In this document: positions 33,381-46,502 of the stretch, one piece after another
Position numbering within the stretch: the stretch's first letter is position 1
Layout of the letters: each line of letters starts with the position of its first letter
The notes under the pieces: generated by a model
Seen by the model: only the letters and a program-made list of their open reading frames with translations
Told to the model about the DNA's origin: nothing
The model's database searches: none
Position numbers and translations under genes: made by a program
From: Desmodus rotundus
Lineage: Eukaryota; Chordata; Mammalia; Chiroptera; Phyllostomidae
Reading direction: 5' to 3'
Length of the DNA: 64,000 bases
Assembly: GCF_022682495.2 (NCBI RefSeq)
Contig: NC_071396.1
Coordinates: 20,705,735-20,769,734, forward strand

Positions 33381-34089
33381 AAGAACAAAAGAAGAGAGCA
33401 ATAACAGAAAAGAAAAATAAGGAGTTAGAGAAATGGGAGTGTGAGCTCCAGGCCCCTTTGCCAGAGACTCCAACCCAAAGACTTTGCTCTGGTCTGACAT
33501 TGACTCAGAATTCTCAGGCTCCCAACCTCACTAAACTTCTCTCCTGCATCTGCACTTGCCAGAGTTGCATGGAAGAGCATCATTCTTTTTCCAGTTGTCC
33601 TCCCCAGCCCGACGTTTGGCATAATCGAGTTATTCTGGGTCCCACAGGCACAACCTTGCACGGGAAGGTCAGCTTTTGCAGTCAGTGCAAGGACAAAGGG
33701 AGGGTGCGCCATAGGCAGTTTGGCCGGCTAAATATAGAGCGCACTTTAAAAATGCAATCTTGGCTGCTCTCAGCCTCTGAAAAGCCCTGCCATTCACTGC
33801 CAAGGGCAGAGGACTGGCTTTTCCTGAACTCTGAGAGGGTTCAAGGGCCTACGTGGGATTGAAACAGATCGCTCATCAGGTCGTGACATCACCTTCCCAT
33901 GGAAAATTCCCACCACCCATCCCAGAGTGGCCCAATCTCCCTGCAGGCTGGCCTCTAACCACTGTATCACCGGTCTCAGCAGCCTGCCCTGCTAAGCTGG
34001 TTTCACAAAGAAAAGTAAGCCCTGGGCCTCAGCGTCACTGCCCTGAGCGTTACTGAGTGTGCAGGCATCTCGGGGAAAGAGGGTGTCCC

Positions 34090-35040
34090 TGTGAGAAGAG
34101 AATCGCTCACCTGAAGTGAGGCCTCTGTGACAAGATGGCAGGTCCTAGCAAAGAAAGGGCAGAGTGTTTTTAATGGCACTAAATTGCCCGGAAGCCTGTA
34201 AAGCAAATTCTTTACTGGCTGGAGCTGCCCTGGGCCACCCAATGCCACTCAGTAGTCTCTCTAGATAATGGCAGACACTGGAAGTCAACAGAGACTTATT
34301 TCTCTATAATTTATGGCTTTTATTCTGTAGTGTATCATGCGGCTTCTACCCCAAAGGCCAGGGAAAACCAGTGCTGAGTCGAAGCCAAGGGCGTGAGCTT
34401 CCTCGCCGTCTCAAAAGGCTATCCAGGCAGAGGACACAGAGAACCACCTGACTGGGAACTGCCGTATCCAAGCATCGCACATGGACAGGGATCCCTTATC
34501 ATAAAAAGAAAAAAAACAGACGCCACGTCCTTCTGCGCTTGCATCTCTGCACTGAATTCCGCTGCAGGGAAGCTCCCTCTAGTGATGCAGTACAGCCCCC
34601 ACTGCAAAGGCATCTGGGAAATGCCGAACTCTCTGTGACTGCCAAACTCTCTGTGACTCTTGAACTCTGCAACCTCACACTTGGCTGGCTACCCAGGAAG
34701 CCAGAAAGCCACCCAGAGACGAACATCACGGCCCAGGAAGGAGGCTAATGAAGGTATAGCGTGTAATAACTGCCTGATGTTATCTGTTAGCTGAGGAATG
34801 CACTGTTCTCTCTGGTGGTCTGTGTGACTACCCACCATATGGTTTGCTATTAACCCCTTTAAAAAGGGACCCTGTCCTGGGAGGGCTGTGGATTCTCCCG
34901 GGGTGGCCACCCCCGGGAGCAGCTGCTTTGCCCATGTATGTGCTTCTCCTATTAAAGCTCTTAGGAATTTGAATAAGGCCATGTGTCAGTTCTTTGGAAC
35001 AGATCCTGAATTTAGACTTCTGGGGCTTTCCCCCAACATG
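34090..35040 (+). mobile_element. Possible solo LTR
   Basis: The right half looks LTR-like: TATA-type ccctttaaaaaggg at about 34855-34869, then gggagggctgtgg, an ATTAAA at about 34951-34956 and a U5-like end. The left border is a guess and no target duplication was found. No retroviral coding sequence adjoins it. Confidence 0.3.
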
Positions 35041-35124
35041 TGTGCAAAGAAAGCTGCACAGAAACAGGGAATCGGGTAAAAACACAGCTACGTGAGGCAG
35101 GGTTTCACTGTGAGTTCAGGGTCT

Positions 35125-35330
35125 GGGGACCTCTGTCACTACCCAGAGCGGGGTGACGCTGGGCAGGGAGATCACCTTCTCTGCCTCCTCTGGAAGGGAG
35201 AGACGGTGATAATGCTCGTTCCCGGGCCGGTCTGGAGATGAAGTGAGTTCACAGAGTGTAAAGTGCTCAGAAATGTGCTCAGCACCGCACGTGGCTGATA
35301 AACAGCTGCTGTCAGGAGTGCAGAGCGTGG
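35125..35330 (+). mobile_element. MIR SINE
   Basis: Contains 'gagacggtgataatgctcgt' and 'gtgtaaagtgctcagaaatg', MIR core and 3' part. Confidence 0.55.
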
Positions 35331-36504
35331 GACAGTTTAAAGGCCTTGGCTGTGCACAGTCGAGCAGACAGGGACAGGGACAGGCGCAGAGGGAACACGC
35401 ATTTCCTGTCGTCACTCTGGCTGGAGGCCAGGACCAGAGTCCAGGAGCAGCTGCCCACCTCAGGCAAGCACCCCAGATTCCAAGGGCGCTGGTGTCCTGG
35501 GTGTGCTTGCCAAACAGCTTCTCTTTGCGTGAGTGGAACTGGCTGTCTCGCTCCCTGAACCCCAACCGCTATGGCCCGGGTCCTTCCCTCTAGAGAACTT
35601 CAAGGACATGGTGGCGGGCTAGCTGGACAGTGCCAGAGCTCAGGTGTTCAGGGGCCCAGGGACTTCCCAGACGGGGCAGGGCAGGTACTCGCTGGGTTTC
35701 TGACCAAGGAACCAGTGATAAAAACCTGGAGCAGTTTTCATAAGCATGTCCCCAGTGCTTCCTACGCCAGGAAGCACCCAGCTCCTACGCCAGCAGTGCT
35801 GGGTCCAGGTCACGGGCCGGTGCAGTCTGGCTAGGGCCTGAGCCCTTAGCCCAAGCACAGTGTGGCTGATGTGTCACTTCTTCGGGATAGGCAGGGCGAC
35901 GGCACTGAAGGGACCCGGTCCCATGTCGGGGGATCGGGGTGTTTGTCCACCGAGAGCAAAGCACTGCGGGTTCCAGAAGAAACTCTGTTCCCACGAGGCC
36001 TTAATGATCCCTCCGGGCCCAGGGGCTCCTTCACTCAGGGAAACAGCATGGGAGAGGAGGAGGAGGAGCCGGAACAGAACTGCAGATGTGCAGGAGCCCC
36101 ACGGACAGCCTCTCACCCCACAAACCCCTGCACAGTGCCGAATGGTCACAGCCACTTCGCCGGGTGCTCTTGTGGCTCAGATTTTCTTTGGCAAGATACT
36201 GACCATCTAGCAACAGGCAGCAATAAAGGCGCGGCCAGCAGCCAGGCAGTCCCGGCGCAAGGCCTGCCACTAATGGAAGGGACTCCCGCCATGCTCTGGT
36301 GACAGCGCCTCGGGAAAAGGCTCCTTGGAAGCGGCCCTCTGGACACGGAATCTCCAGTGTGTAGACCTGCCGACCTGGGAGCACGCATAGGCTCTGAGGC
36401 CAGACAGAGGGGTCCAAGTCTGCGCAGAGCAATTCTGTGGACATTTTCTCCCGCCATGTCTCTGAAGTCTGCTGAGCTCCCTACCGGGAGATGATCATAG
36501 AAAA

Positions 36505-36702
36505 GAAGGGAGGGGTGGTCAGCATTAAGAGCAAAAGGTTTCAGGTTTGATCCCTGGTCAGGGCACATAGTACCCAGGTTTTGGGTTCAGTCCCCAGCCA
36601 GGGTGTGTACGGGAGGCAACCGATGCACGTTTCCCTCTCACATCGATGTTTCTCTCTTTCTGAAATCAGTAAAAAGATACTGTCTGGCGAGGATTAAAAA
36701 AG
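36505..36702 (+). mobile_element. Old VES-type SINE
   Basis: Diverged copy with 'ggtttgatccctggtcaggg' and 'gggaggcaaccgatgcacgt', a CT-rich part and an A-rich end. The head is poorly preserved. Confidence 0.7.
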
Positions 36703-37358
36703 AGGTTTAGTAAAATCATATTTTGTAATAAAAAGTAGGAGACAACAAGGCGGATAGGAAACAAGGAAGGAAGGGTGAGAAGGGAGAGGAACGGAGGGCA
36801 GGGAGAGAGGCGTGAGCGTGTGAAGCACAGTCGGCGATGGTGACTCCGCCGGCCTTGCTCCCCCTCAGCCCTCCCTGGGCATCATGCAGGTGCCAGTGGG
36901 TCCCTCTTTGCACAGCTCCACCTGTGTCAGAGGATTAGCTCCATAAACTGTGTAGTCAGGGAAACCAGAACGTTATTAATAATTTTTAATGCCTTTTCTT
37001 TTTTTCCTCTCTCCCTCTTCTAAAATCTTTAAATCCATTAGCACAGCAACATGGATTTAATTACAACTCAATGGAGAAGTCTCGGATTGCAGAACAAAAG
37101 GTAGTTTAATAATGCCTCCAGGGCAGAGAATTTGTCTTGATTAAAAGCAAGTGCTTTAAGGTTAAAGTTAGAGGATTATTGTTACAAAGCTTTAGAAAGA
37201 GTAAGTGGCTTTCAAGATTAAATGTTTTAAAAATTACACTGAACTGCCATTTATAAGAATGAACTATAACCAACACCTAGAAGATCTTTAGCATTCCCCC
37301 AAAGCAACTCTCCCCCCAAGAAAATATTAGGACACTTTCCTTTGATGGTAACAATGTA

Positions 37359-37584
37359 TTTATTTATTTTAAAATGTGCGTGTGTTTTTAAGATTTTATT
37401 TATTGTTAGATAAAGGGAGGGAGAAAGAGGAGCAAAACATCAATGTGCAGTTGCCTCTTGTGCGCCCCCTACTGGGGACTTGACCTGGCCTGCACCCCAG
37501 GCACCTGCCCTGGCTGGGAATTGAACCGGCGACAGTTTGGTTTGTAGGCTGGCGCTCAATTCCCTGAGCCACACCAGCCAGGGC
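37359..37584 (-). mobile_element. VES-type bat SINE
   Basis: Minus-strand copy with complete head. Duplications TGATGGTAACAATGTA (37343-37358) and TGATGGTAACAATTTA (37585-37600) differ at one base. Confidence 0.92.
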
Positions 37585-37737
37585 TGATGGTAACAATTTA
37601 GAGAAGATTCAGATTGTTTCTGTAAAAACCTACATCACGTGAAATTCTTACCATGTTTGTTAATCTGAGTTTAAGGCATTTGGGGGGAGAAAGATTAACA
37701 TTGGTACATTGGTACAACTGTAAAAATCAATTTTTTT

Positions 37738-37783
37738 CTGAGATCAGACGAGATCGGGCACCTTCAGGCTGGTTTGGCAGTAG
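37738..37783 (-). pseudogene. 5S rRNA retropseudogene fragment
   Basis: On the minus strand this reads like nucleotides 1 to about 50 of 5S rRNA, including GCCCGATCTCGTCTGATCTC exactly, then an A-run. Related flanks AAAAATCAAT (37722-37731) and AAAAAAATCAAT (37784-37795) suggest target duplications, so it probably arose by LINE-mediated insertion of a 3'-truncated 5S RNA. It lacks the 3' half of the gene, including most of the internal promoter, and is not a functional rRNA gene. Confidence 0.8.
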
Positions 37784-37799
37784 AAAAAAATCAATGTTT

Positions 37800-40084
37800 T
37801 TAGAAACCTGAAAAAATCCACCAAAGATCCTTGAAAGAAGACAAAATGAGTTCAAATAAAGAAATAAAGCATCTATTCACAAGCACCATAAATCCAAAAA
37901 TCGGAGGAAATAGAACTACATGCCCTGCGAGTAGCAGTTCATTAGATTTTTACCCACAAGGCGGCCAGAATAAAGACAGGCAAGGACACAGCCTTGAAGC
38001 AAAATCACCGCCCGGAGGCCCAGTGCCCGGAGGCCCAATGCCAGTAGCCCCGAGTGAAGCATGAGAAGTTACAGATTCCTGGTTGGCTCCGCCCCACACC
38101 CCCTGGTGTCTCCTCCATGGGAAGAGCTCGTTCGTGTTCGTGGCAGGGCTCAGGGGGGTACGCCTTGCTGGAGCTCTAGCCATGGAAGCACTGTCCCTGT
38201 TTCCAACGAACTCAGTGAAGTCAGGAGTGCAGGCGTCTGAGCAACTTCAATACGGTGTCGCTTGGGTCAACGTTCAGCAGCAGACAACGGAATCCACTAC
38301 GGCTCCCTTGACAGGAAGAGATTTATTTCAGGACCTTACACGCTGACAGAATCATGGGCCAAGGAAGGGAATCCAGCTGTGCTCTGTGAAGAGAACGTTC
38401 CCTGACACAGACGGAGGCTGGAGAAACCGGGAGCTGTCTGAGCAGGCGGGAGCTCTGGTTCCTGAGACGCGACCTGCGCCCTGACCTGCACAGCCAGAGG
38501 CACACTCTGTGCCCTGCTCCCACGCACACATGTCCATTCCAAGGCGTTCTGCTCCCCACTGAGGCTTAGGAACACTTGACTTGCAAAGGACACACCGTGA
38601 GAAAGCTGTGTCCTGGGGAGATGGTAGAAAGATGAAGGAGGCAGAGGGGGAGGAAGAAGTCTGTGTGTCTCTATTTATCCTCTCCAGGATAATTTGTTTG
38701 ACATGTGTGGTTGTGTGTGAATGTGTGTGTATGTGTGTGAGTTGTGCGGTGAGGGTGTGGGACAGATGAGCCTTACACCAATGCCAGGGATGGAAGTATC
38801 TGTGTCCCTTGTGCCCCATTCAAACTTTGCTACGTTCTGTCTCGCCACAGCTCTTGTCCTCTGCGGCTCGGCCCGTCACCTTGGGAAATTAAGTGCCACA
38901 GCGTCCTCAGTCCCCGCGGACCACGGGGTGCTGGGACTAGGCCCAGATGTCTGACACCGCTGGTGCTGTGGCAGGGCCGAGGCCCCCACGGCAGACCCTG
39001 ACAGCGACGGCCAGGCTAAGGGGGCCGATGGAGCAGGTGACAAAGACCGGGACATGCACCAACAGAGCAAAGAAAAGGACAAACCAGCTGCCACCAACGC
39101 TGTGGGATTCTGAACAAGCAGAGGGAGGCCAGAGGACGAGAAGCTAGGAACCCGAGTCTCTGCCTTGACCGCGGGTCCCCACTGCTTCCCTTCCACACAC
39201 CGGCCCCCGTGGCAGGAAGGGAGCCACGGACAGGAGCACTAACAGAGAAACAACTTTTTTAATGCAAGCAAAAAATTACACACCAATGGGACTACATAAA
39301 TGATCAGATCTAAGTGTTAAAACATGAATAAAATTAAATTATTTCTACTTGGCGGGCTGGGCTCCACAGGAAGACCACGTTTTTACAGAGACTCCACGTG
39401 TGTGAATTTCAGCCTCAGTAAATGAATGACAACCTCCCCATGAACACATAACACTTTCTCATCCCAGTGCCTGGGGTGAGTAGATGCCCAAGAACGCGTC
39501 TCAAGGTGCCTGAAACACAGTTCATTCAAAAGTGCGTAGCTGCAGAGCAGGAGGGTGCTCCTCTTGTACGCAGTTCTGCGTCAGTCCAGCTCCTCGGAAA
39601 AGCCGATGCCAACATGGGATCGGGGACTTTATTAGGGTCACACCTGCGAGGGGAAGTGTGTGGGAGCTTTTGGAAGCCTAAGCACCTCTGTGACCACCGT
39701 GCAAATCCCATTCCGTGAAGGAGATTAGAGGGGACATCTGGGTGGAAGTGTCCATCCCAGATGACAGTGCCCAGTGGAAGGTGCAGCCGGGCCATCAGGG
39801 ACATCTCAAGCCAAACTGGACATCAGGGATGGGAATGGGCCTGCCGTATTGTTCCTGGGGCTCTCGGTGGTTGGCTGAGAACCGTGGCTTTGGGACAAAC
39901 GCAGTGACCAATTTCTGGGCACAGCAGCTGACGGGCTACATTCCCGTGGCTGGAGATCTGTGAGCCGCATTCTGACGGCCCACAGCAAACCCAATCCTCC
40001 CCTCGACCTGAGACTGCGGCAATCCCTGCTGTGCGCACCTCTGGCAGGTAGGACCACCTTTCAGATACACAGATCTCATTAAGC
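37800..40084. other. Intergenic, no recognised feature
   Basis: Includes a TG-rich stretch at about 38700-38760. No splice-site-bounded exon or repeat was supported. Confidence 0.55.
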
Positions 40085-40435
40085 TCGCTGTATTTTGCCG
40101 TGTGTCATGTGCTCCCATGTAAAATGCACACTCATGTTTTTGGCCCAAACTTTTGGGGGGGAAAAAAAAATCTTCTGTTTTAATTTTTTAATCCAATTAT
40201 TTATTTATTTGTATTTAGGAACAGACCTGATTATCGTATCCCAGGGTATTATTTTGCATATGGATATCTCTGTTGCTTTCTAGAGTTACACTTTTCACTT
40301 ATAAGCATAAATAAGAGAATTAAAAACATTTATATAGACATACAATTAACACTACCCGTGTATAATGTGCATCCTCATTTTCCCCTCAAAATTTTGGTCC
40401 AAAAAATGCACATTATACACAGAAAAATATGGTAA
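40085..40435. mobile_element. Unassigned terminal-inverted-repeat element, copy 2
   Basis: The left end 'ctgtattttgccgtgtgtca' and the right end (minus strand 'catatttttctgtgtataat') are inverted repeats, each followed inward by a 'ggccaaa/ttttggggaaa'-like block. The centre is AT-rich, about 190 bp, unlike copy 1. I could not assign a superfamily. Confidence 0.6.
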
Positions 40436-40559
40436 TAAAGGAGACCGGTCACTTACGGACACTGGCGCTATTTAAATACACACGCTAAGCTGAAATTTCT
40501 CATATCACTGTGAGCATCTTTAGGAGGGTAGGAGAAGCAAGAATGACATTCGGAAATGA

Positions 40560-40640
40560 ATGACCAGGACCCCTCAAATCCCTCACCTGTGAAACGGGGC
40601 AATAGTATCTGAGTCATAACATCGTGGGGAAGGTCAGCTT
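40560..40640 (+). mobile_element. Possible MIR fragment
   Basis: Short phrase 'ctcacctgtgaaacggggca' followed by 'atagtatctgagtcataaca', MIR-like. Too short for certainty. Confidence 0.35.
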
Positions 40641-41159
40641 TGTGTACGTCAGAACGAGACGCCAGACGACACTGCAGGCGTTTTAATGAAAGGGAGTTAT
40701 CAGTACAGGCACCCAGGGGCCCGTGGGATGGCCGGAAGGACCCTCAGAACCACACCGCAAGTCTCTGCTAACTCTACCACAGTCCGGAAGCTGGGGGTCA
40801 GGAAGCCAGCGTTCTAGCTGGTACCCTTGGGGCCGTGCCACCTTGGCTATGGACAGATCAGCAGGCCCGTGCCAGCTGCTGGCCTGAGTCTTACAGGGCT
40901 TGCGAGTAGCGCTGCTGCTCTCCAGCTGCTGACCTCTACTTCCAACTCACATCTTGTACAGGAAAGTAGTAATGTTTACAAGGAAACTATAATTTCTTTC
41001 AGGCTTCCGTTAACTATTTTGCTTTTTCAACTGGTATGTTCTAGGAAATTTCTAGATCCCTGATAAACTTGAGAGTCCAACATTTAATACCATCATCACA
41101 CCCACTTGGGGATTTTCACCTTTAGTATATGACTTTTTCTGCACATCTTTATTTTCTGT

Positions 41160-41555
41160 TTTTATTCCTTAAATCATTTTTTATTTTTCAACTACACTTG
41201 ACATATAATATTATATCAGTTTCAGGTGAACACCACAGTGATTAGAAGTTATGGAACTTACTAAGCGATCATCCTGATAAATCTCATACCCATCTGAACA
41301 ATAAAATGGCAATAAATATGTACATATATCAACAACTGGATCTAAAAAACAAAATAAACGAACAAGCAGAACAGAAGCAGAGTCATAGACACAGAGAACA
41401 GATGGCTGCCAGAGGGGAGGGGGGTTGGGGGTGCGGGGGAAAGGTGAGGGACAGGAAGCGCAGATTGGTAGTCACAGAATAGTCACGGGATGTAAAGTAC
41501 AGCACAGGGAATACCGTCAATACTCTTGTAGTAGCTATGTATAGAGTATTACTTC
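41160..41555 (+). mobile_element. LINE-1 3' UTR
   Basis: Contains 'atcagtttcaggtgaacacc', 'agaacagatggctgccagag' and 'aaagtacagcacagggaata', the typical 3' region of mid-age mammalian LINE-1 subfamilies. Confidence 0.65.
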
Positions 41556-41559
41556 TTTT

Positions 41560-41815
41560 AAAAGATGAAACCACTTTCAGATGAAACCACTCTTTTAGTG
41601 TTTTCTGTAATTGATTTCAGACAGAGGGGAAGGGAGGGGGACAGAGAGGGAGAGAAACACTGATGTGAGAGAGAAACACCCATCAGTTGTCTCCCATACG
41701 CACCTCAACTAGGGATTGAACCTGAAACCTAGGCATGTCCCCTGAATGGGAATCGAACCGGCAACCTTTCTGTCTATGGGGACAACATCCCACCAAGCCA
41801 CACCAGCCAGAGCTG
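41560..41815 (-). mobile_element. Old VES-type SINE
   Basis: Minus-strand copy with recognisable head and B-box region, diverged middle part. Similar sequence on both sides (gagtattacttcttttaaa near 41544, gagtattacttttaaag at 41817) suggests the target duplication. Confidence 0.75.
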
Positions 41816-42119
41816 GAGTATTACTTTTAAAGTTTTAATTTTGAAGCATTATAGAAATAAGAAGCACAAAATACCTTACTCAAAAGACATTTGGGTTTTT
41901 TAAAACTAAATTTATTATTAAATTTAAAATTTTGAAGAAGGAATCAGAACAAAGAAACATATGAGAAAACCTTCCCGATTTAGCAGCTTGGTTAAAATCA
42001 TTTTTATATATTTTATTAATAATTGTATTTCCTTATCAAACATGTTTCTGTATTTATATACTCAGTTTTTGCGGAAAAATGTTCCATCAGAACCAGATTT
42101 GAGCAAGAATGCTATTGCT

Positions 42120-42328
42120 GCCCTGGCCGGTGTGGCTTGGTGGATTGAGTGCTGGTCTGTGAACCAAAGGGTCGCCAGTTCAATTCCCAGTCAGCAAACA
42201 TACCTGGGTTGCAGGCCAGGTCCCCAGTAGGGGGCGCTCAGAGGCAACCACACATTGATGTTTCTCTCCCTGCTTCCCTTCACTTCTGTCTAAAAATAAA
42301 TAAATCAAATCCTTAAAAAAAAAAAAAA
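42120..42328 (+). mobile_element. VES-type bat SINE
   Basis: Near-complete copy with the 'ccaggtccccagtagggggc' block and a 14-A tail. The short phrase aagaatgc occurs near both ends as a possible but imperfect duplication. Confidence 0.9.
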
Positions 42329-42339
42329 GAATGCCAACC

Positions 42340-45300
42340 TCTGTTTCCACGAATAGTATTGCTACATCGATACATCATTATTGGAAAACTTCCAATACCT
42401 TCTTTCCAAGCAGGGGAAGGTAGTTTCTTTAGAACTGAGGGAACCAGTCAGCACTCGTTTTGTTTCAATGAGGACACTCCTGAAAGGATTTTTTCCTGCC
42501 CTTCTGACAATTGTAAAAACAAAATCCAGGAACAGGGGCCTTAGGAGGGAGGCTGAGTGTGTCATGCAAATGAAGGCTTCCACGATGGACACATTAAAAG
42601 GTTTGGGCAGGCTGCAGGAGACCTTTCATAATTTTTTTTTTTCTTTCTGGCTCTTTCAGCCTCTTCCTGGCTCCCAGGCTACCTGGGCACAACCACAGAT
42701 TCAGCCTCCTTCCGAGGGAATGATGGGCCCATCCATCCTCGGCTGTGGCTGGGCACAGCTGTCAGTGGTTGTGGTGGGAGTGGGCAGCGCACTGAGGAGG
42801 GTCCCAGGAGAAAACCAGCGGGACAAGCCCAGGGAGACAGCTCTCAGAAGCCTCCCATGCAGGGCCAGGGGTGCAGATGTCACCGGGCGGGCACTGCGAG
42901 CCCAGAGTGACATCTTCAAACGTGCGTTTCCGAAAGGCCATCCACTGGTCCGTGTGGAGAAAGTCTCGGAGTGAGGAATGCTGAAGGGATTCAGAAAGAG
43001 TCGGTGGGGCGTGGGGGCTTGCTAGAAATAAATGAGAGATGCATTCAAGGGTCTTAGGGTTTGCAATATGGAAACACAATAGGCAATATCCGGAGTCTGA
43101 AGAAGAAAGGATAGCTAAGAGATCGTAGAGTAAAAAGTACGCCTTGAGAAGAATCAGTCCTGCTTTCTCAGCCTCTGGACCGGCCCAAGGCGGTGATCCC
43201 ATAGACCGCTGGCGGTCTGGAAGACGGGTGTCAGGCGGTCTGGCGGGTGGTCTGCTCACGCGAACATTCTGCCCCTAGTCCTCCAGCCGGTAATCAGAGG
43301 GTTGTCTGCAGGGCTGATGCTGATGCAGGAATTGTCTCAGGGCCGGAAAGCTCAAAAGTTTCTAGTCCCGGGCTCATTAAAAGAAGAATCTAACCATCTT
43401 ATGTCTCCAACTACTTGATTTTAGTAATTCAGCAGCTTGACTCTAGTGACTCCATTTTTTTTCCTCATTCAGTGGGAACGGAGTCAGCGGGAACACATGT
43501 TAGGAAGCACTGTCTAGTCTGGGGGGGTTACCTGTTCCACTGGACTCCAGGTGGGCCCACGTGTAAGGACATTAGATTTGTGATCTGGAGTGCAGGTCCA
43601 CCAGTGTCAGCAAGCGGGCCCGCTGTCCCAGGGCGGGGTGGCTCGGTGCTCCCTGCACTGCCTCTGTGTGACCTCGCTGGCTGCCTGCCCCTGGAATCCT
43701 GTAATCACCCCCACGGCTCCTTCAGTGGGGAGGCTGTTTTTGTTTGTTTGTTTGTTTGTTTGTTTTTAACAGACCTCCAGCTTCTTCATCCTCCTGACCT
43801 TAGAGGCAAAACCAAACAAGGTGAGGTTGGCTGATTGATCTGTTCAGTGTTTCTGTTTCCCTCCCCCATCACACAGGACATCCAGTGTTGGAGGAGGGTG
43901 ACCCTGGGGACAGCTGCAGAGTGGCTTCCTGAACAGCAGCACGCTCCCCAGGACACGCCGATGGGTCACAGGGTGTCTAGGGCCCAGAGTTACGCAGCCG
44001 GGACAGAGCGGGGACCGTTGGGGGGCTGACTCTCGAAGGCTACCTTCGCTATGAGCCCCGAAGCACTCCATCAGAACGCATCGCTCGCCCAGGCCCGGCC
44101 CCGCTCGGCTGTCTGCTTTGCTGCCACAGGGAGTGGTGAGCGTGGTGAAGACCTGACTCACCCAGATATGACTCAATCTACATCTAAGTGTACAATTTAA
44201 CGATGTGTCACCAGGGCCTATGCCAGCCGGAGCCCGTTCCCGCACGCCTGCCCTCAGGGGCCCCCTTTCCCGAGAGCAGTGCTGGAGGCGGGTCACGAGG
44301 TTCCGCACAGCAGCTCTGGGGGCTCTGGGCGCACCACAACCATGGAGTCAGAGGCAGGAGTGTTGCTGCACAATCCCTGTGGGGGCTGCAGCAGTGGCAG
44401 CCCCTCCCACAGGACCAGGGGACCCCTGCAGTCAGCAGGGAGCCAGTTTGGACGCAGGGAAGGTGGAGTGAAGGGCAGAGAGGAGGGCCACACAGAGCCT
44501 GTACCTCCTGCCAGCACCGCAGGCTTGGCCGCTGCTGCCCTCAGTGGTGCTGGAATTCAGCCCCAAGGAGTGGCTTCTTGATTCAATTTCACACAAAAGC
44601 GCGGCCTCAGTAGCCAGAGCCTGGACTAAGGTCGCATCACAGCCAACCCTGAGTGCAGCCCTGGGCCAGGTGACTGCCTGGGTTTCTAGCTGCGCCTCTA
44701 CCTGATGGATGCTTAAATGTCAGCGTCAGCAGCAGAGGGGAAGAGTGACTCAGAGCACAGAGCTCCCGGGCGGACAAAAAAGGTCAGCCCTGAAAACAAA
44801 GGCATCACAGGCCCAGGTGGCTTTCCTGTGCTACACAGAGCCAGGCTGGGGGGATCAGCTGGGAACCCTCTGGGAGCTGGGGGCCCAGGGTCCAGGGCAC
44901 CCTGGCCTCCCTGGAGGGGGTGTGAGGAAGGCGAGTTAAGCCCAAGGTGACACGCGGGCACTCTGCTGCTCGAGTTGCTCATGCAGGCGGGGCGTTTTCA
45001 TTTCAGATGTGGCATGTGTTCACCTTTCTCAGGATTTAAGAGTGACTCAGGAAAACAGGTCACCCCAGGAAGGAGTGAAAGCAGCACCCCCAGAGGCCTG
45101 CTGGGCGCCTGGCTCTGTGCTCAGAGCAGCCTGGAGCCCTGGGGTGCGCCAAGCTGTGCAGGCCGCTCCCCGCCAACAGGTGCACACACACGCACACTAA
45201 CCCGTGAAAGCATCCGGGGACGACAGGAACGTAACCTGTCTCCAACAGAGCTCTCACGCTGAGGTTCGGGAGCTGACTTTTCTCTGCAGGACAGACGTTT

Positions 45301-46069
45301 CTGTGTGCTGCGCAGTGAGGACACCAGCACCGTCTCCCCTTCACCTTGTCAGTGCACGGGAAGCACAGGGACAGTGGCTGCTCCTGGTTTCTAAAGGGCT
45401 TCCCTACCCTCAGGAGAGACAGCGTGGATGTTCAGACCTTCCCGGCTCTCCTGCTGCCTTCAGCCCTGTCCAGGCCCTGGGCACTGGTTTGCAGGAGGGC
45501 TGGCCCGGCCCCCCAGGTCCAGACAGGGCTTCGTCCTGCAGCTGCTCCCTGCAGTCTCAGGAACCGTGGACCCTCTGGCTATGGCTGGTGTGGTGTGGGG
45601 GACAGCTCCTGCCTGGCGAATCTGGGTCTTTGAGCCCCGACTTGTTCCTGTGTCAGTCAGCCTCCAAGAAACCAATTCTTAATCTTACACCAGGATACCT
45701 TCCTTTCATCCAATTTACAAAACCCACCGGCCAGCCCCAGGCTAGCGCAGCTCAGGATTGGAGGACACTTACTCTCCCGGTCGGTGCCCAAGCCTCAGAA
45801 TGGAGACTCCCTTACCCTTCGCCCCAACGGTGGAGTCAAGGATAGAAATAGTTCAAATAATAAGGTTTTTTTGCCAAATGTCTTTCCCTATGGGAATTCT
45901 ATTCATAGTATCTCCCACTATACTCAAAGTCTTGCTACTTTCAGATGGCGGAGATTTAAAGGTTGGGGAGGGGGACACTGGATTATAGGCAGGGTTGCTC
46001 ATTTCAGACAGAGTGGGAGGAGCCAGATAATCTCTATAGAAGAGATGCCTTTGCCTTGTGATTCCTTCA
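42340..46069. other. Intergenic, GC-moderate, no supported gene
   Basis: About 3.7 kb with many overlapping frames on both strands (for example 42381-42974 and 45204-45845). None shows a domain, transmembrane or codon-phase signature that I recognise, and none has a partner exon. Apart from the (TTTG)n tract, no repeat was recognised. Confidence 0.5.
43736..43767. repeat. (TTTG)n microsatellite
   Basis: Seven or so TTTG units between T-runs. Confidence 0.9.
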
Positions 46070-46084
46070 AAAAATACTCATTGG

Positions 46085-46315
46085 GCCCTGACTGGTGTGG
46101 CTCAGTGGGTTGGGCGATGTCTTGCTAAGCAAAAGGTGGTGGGTTTGATTCCCCGCCAAGGCATAGGCCTGGGCTATGGCCCAGGTTCCCAGCTGGGGGT
46201 ATATGAGAGGCAACCAACTGATGTTTAATTTATCTTGTGTGTCGATGTTTCTCTCCCTCTCATTCTCTCTCCCTTCCCCTCTCTCTAAAAATAAATAAAT
46301 AAAATACTAAAAAAA
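46085..46315 (+). mobile_element. VES-type bat SINE
   Basis: Complete copy with an extra CT/GT segment before the tail. ACTCATTGG occurs at 46076-46084 and 46323-46331 as part of the target duplication. Confidence 0.9.
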
Positions 46316-46502
46316 AAGAAACACTCATTGGTCACCCTGTAGATCTGGGGACAAGACAGAGAACAAGCCCAAACCCCTGATTTATGGAGCTTACATGCCA
46401 TATGGGAGACAGACAACAAACAAGTAGATAAATGGATGTTTTTTAAATTGCAAAGTGCCACAAAGGAAATGAAGAGCATGATGAGACGGGCCGTCCGATA
46501 CG

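Noticed and set aside
33173..33500. Long Leu/Pro/Ser-rich open frames on the minus strand
   Set aside because: They are translations of the GGAA/GGGA tract, without any domain.
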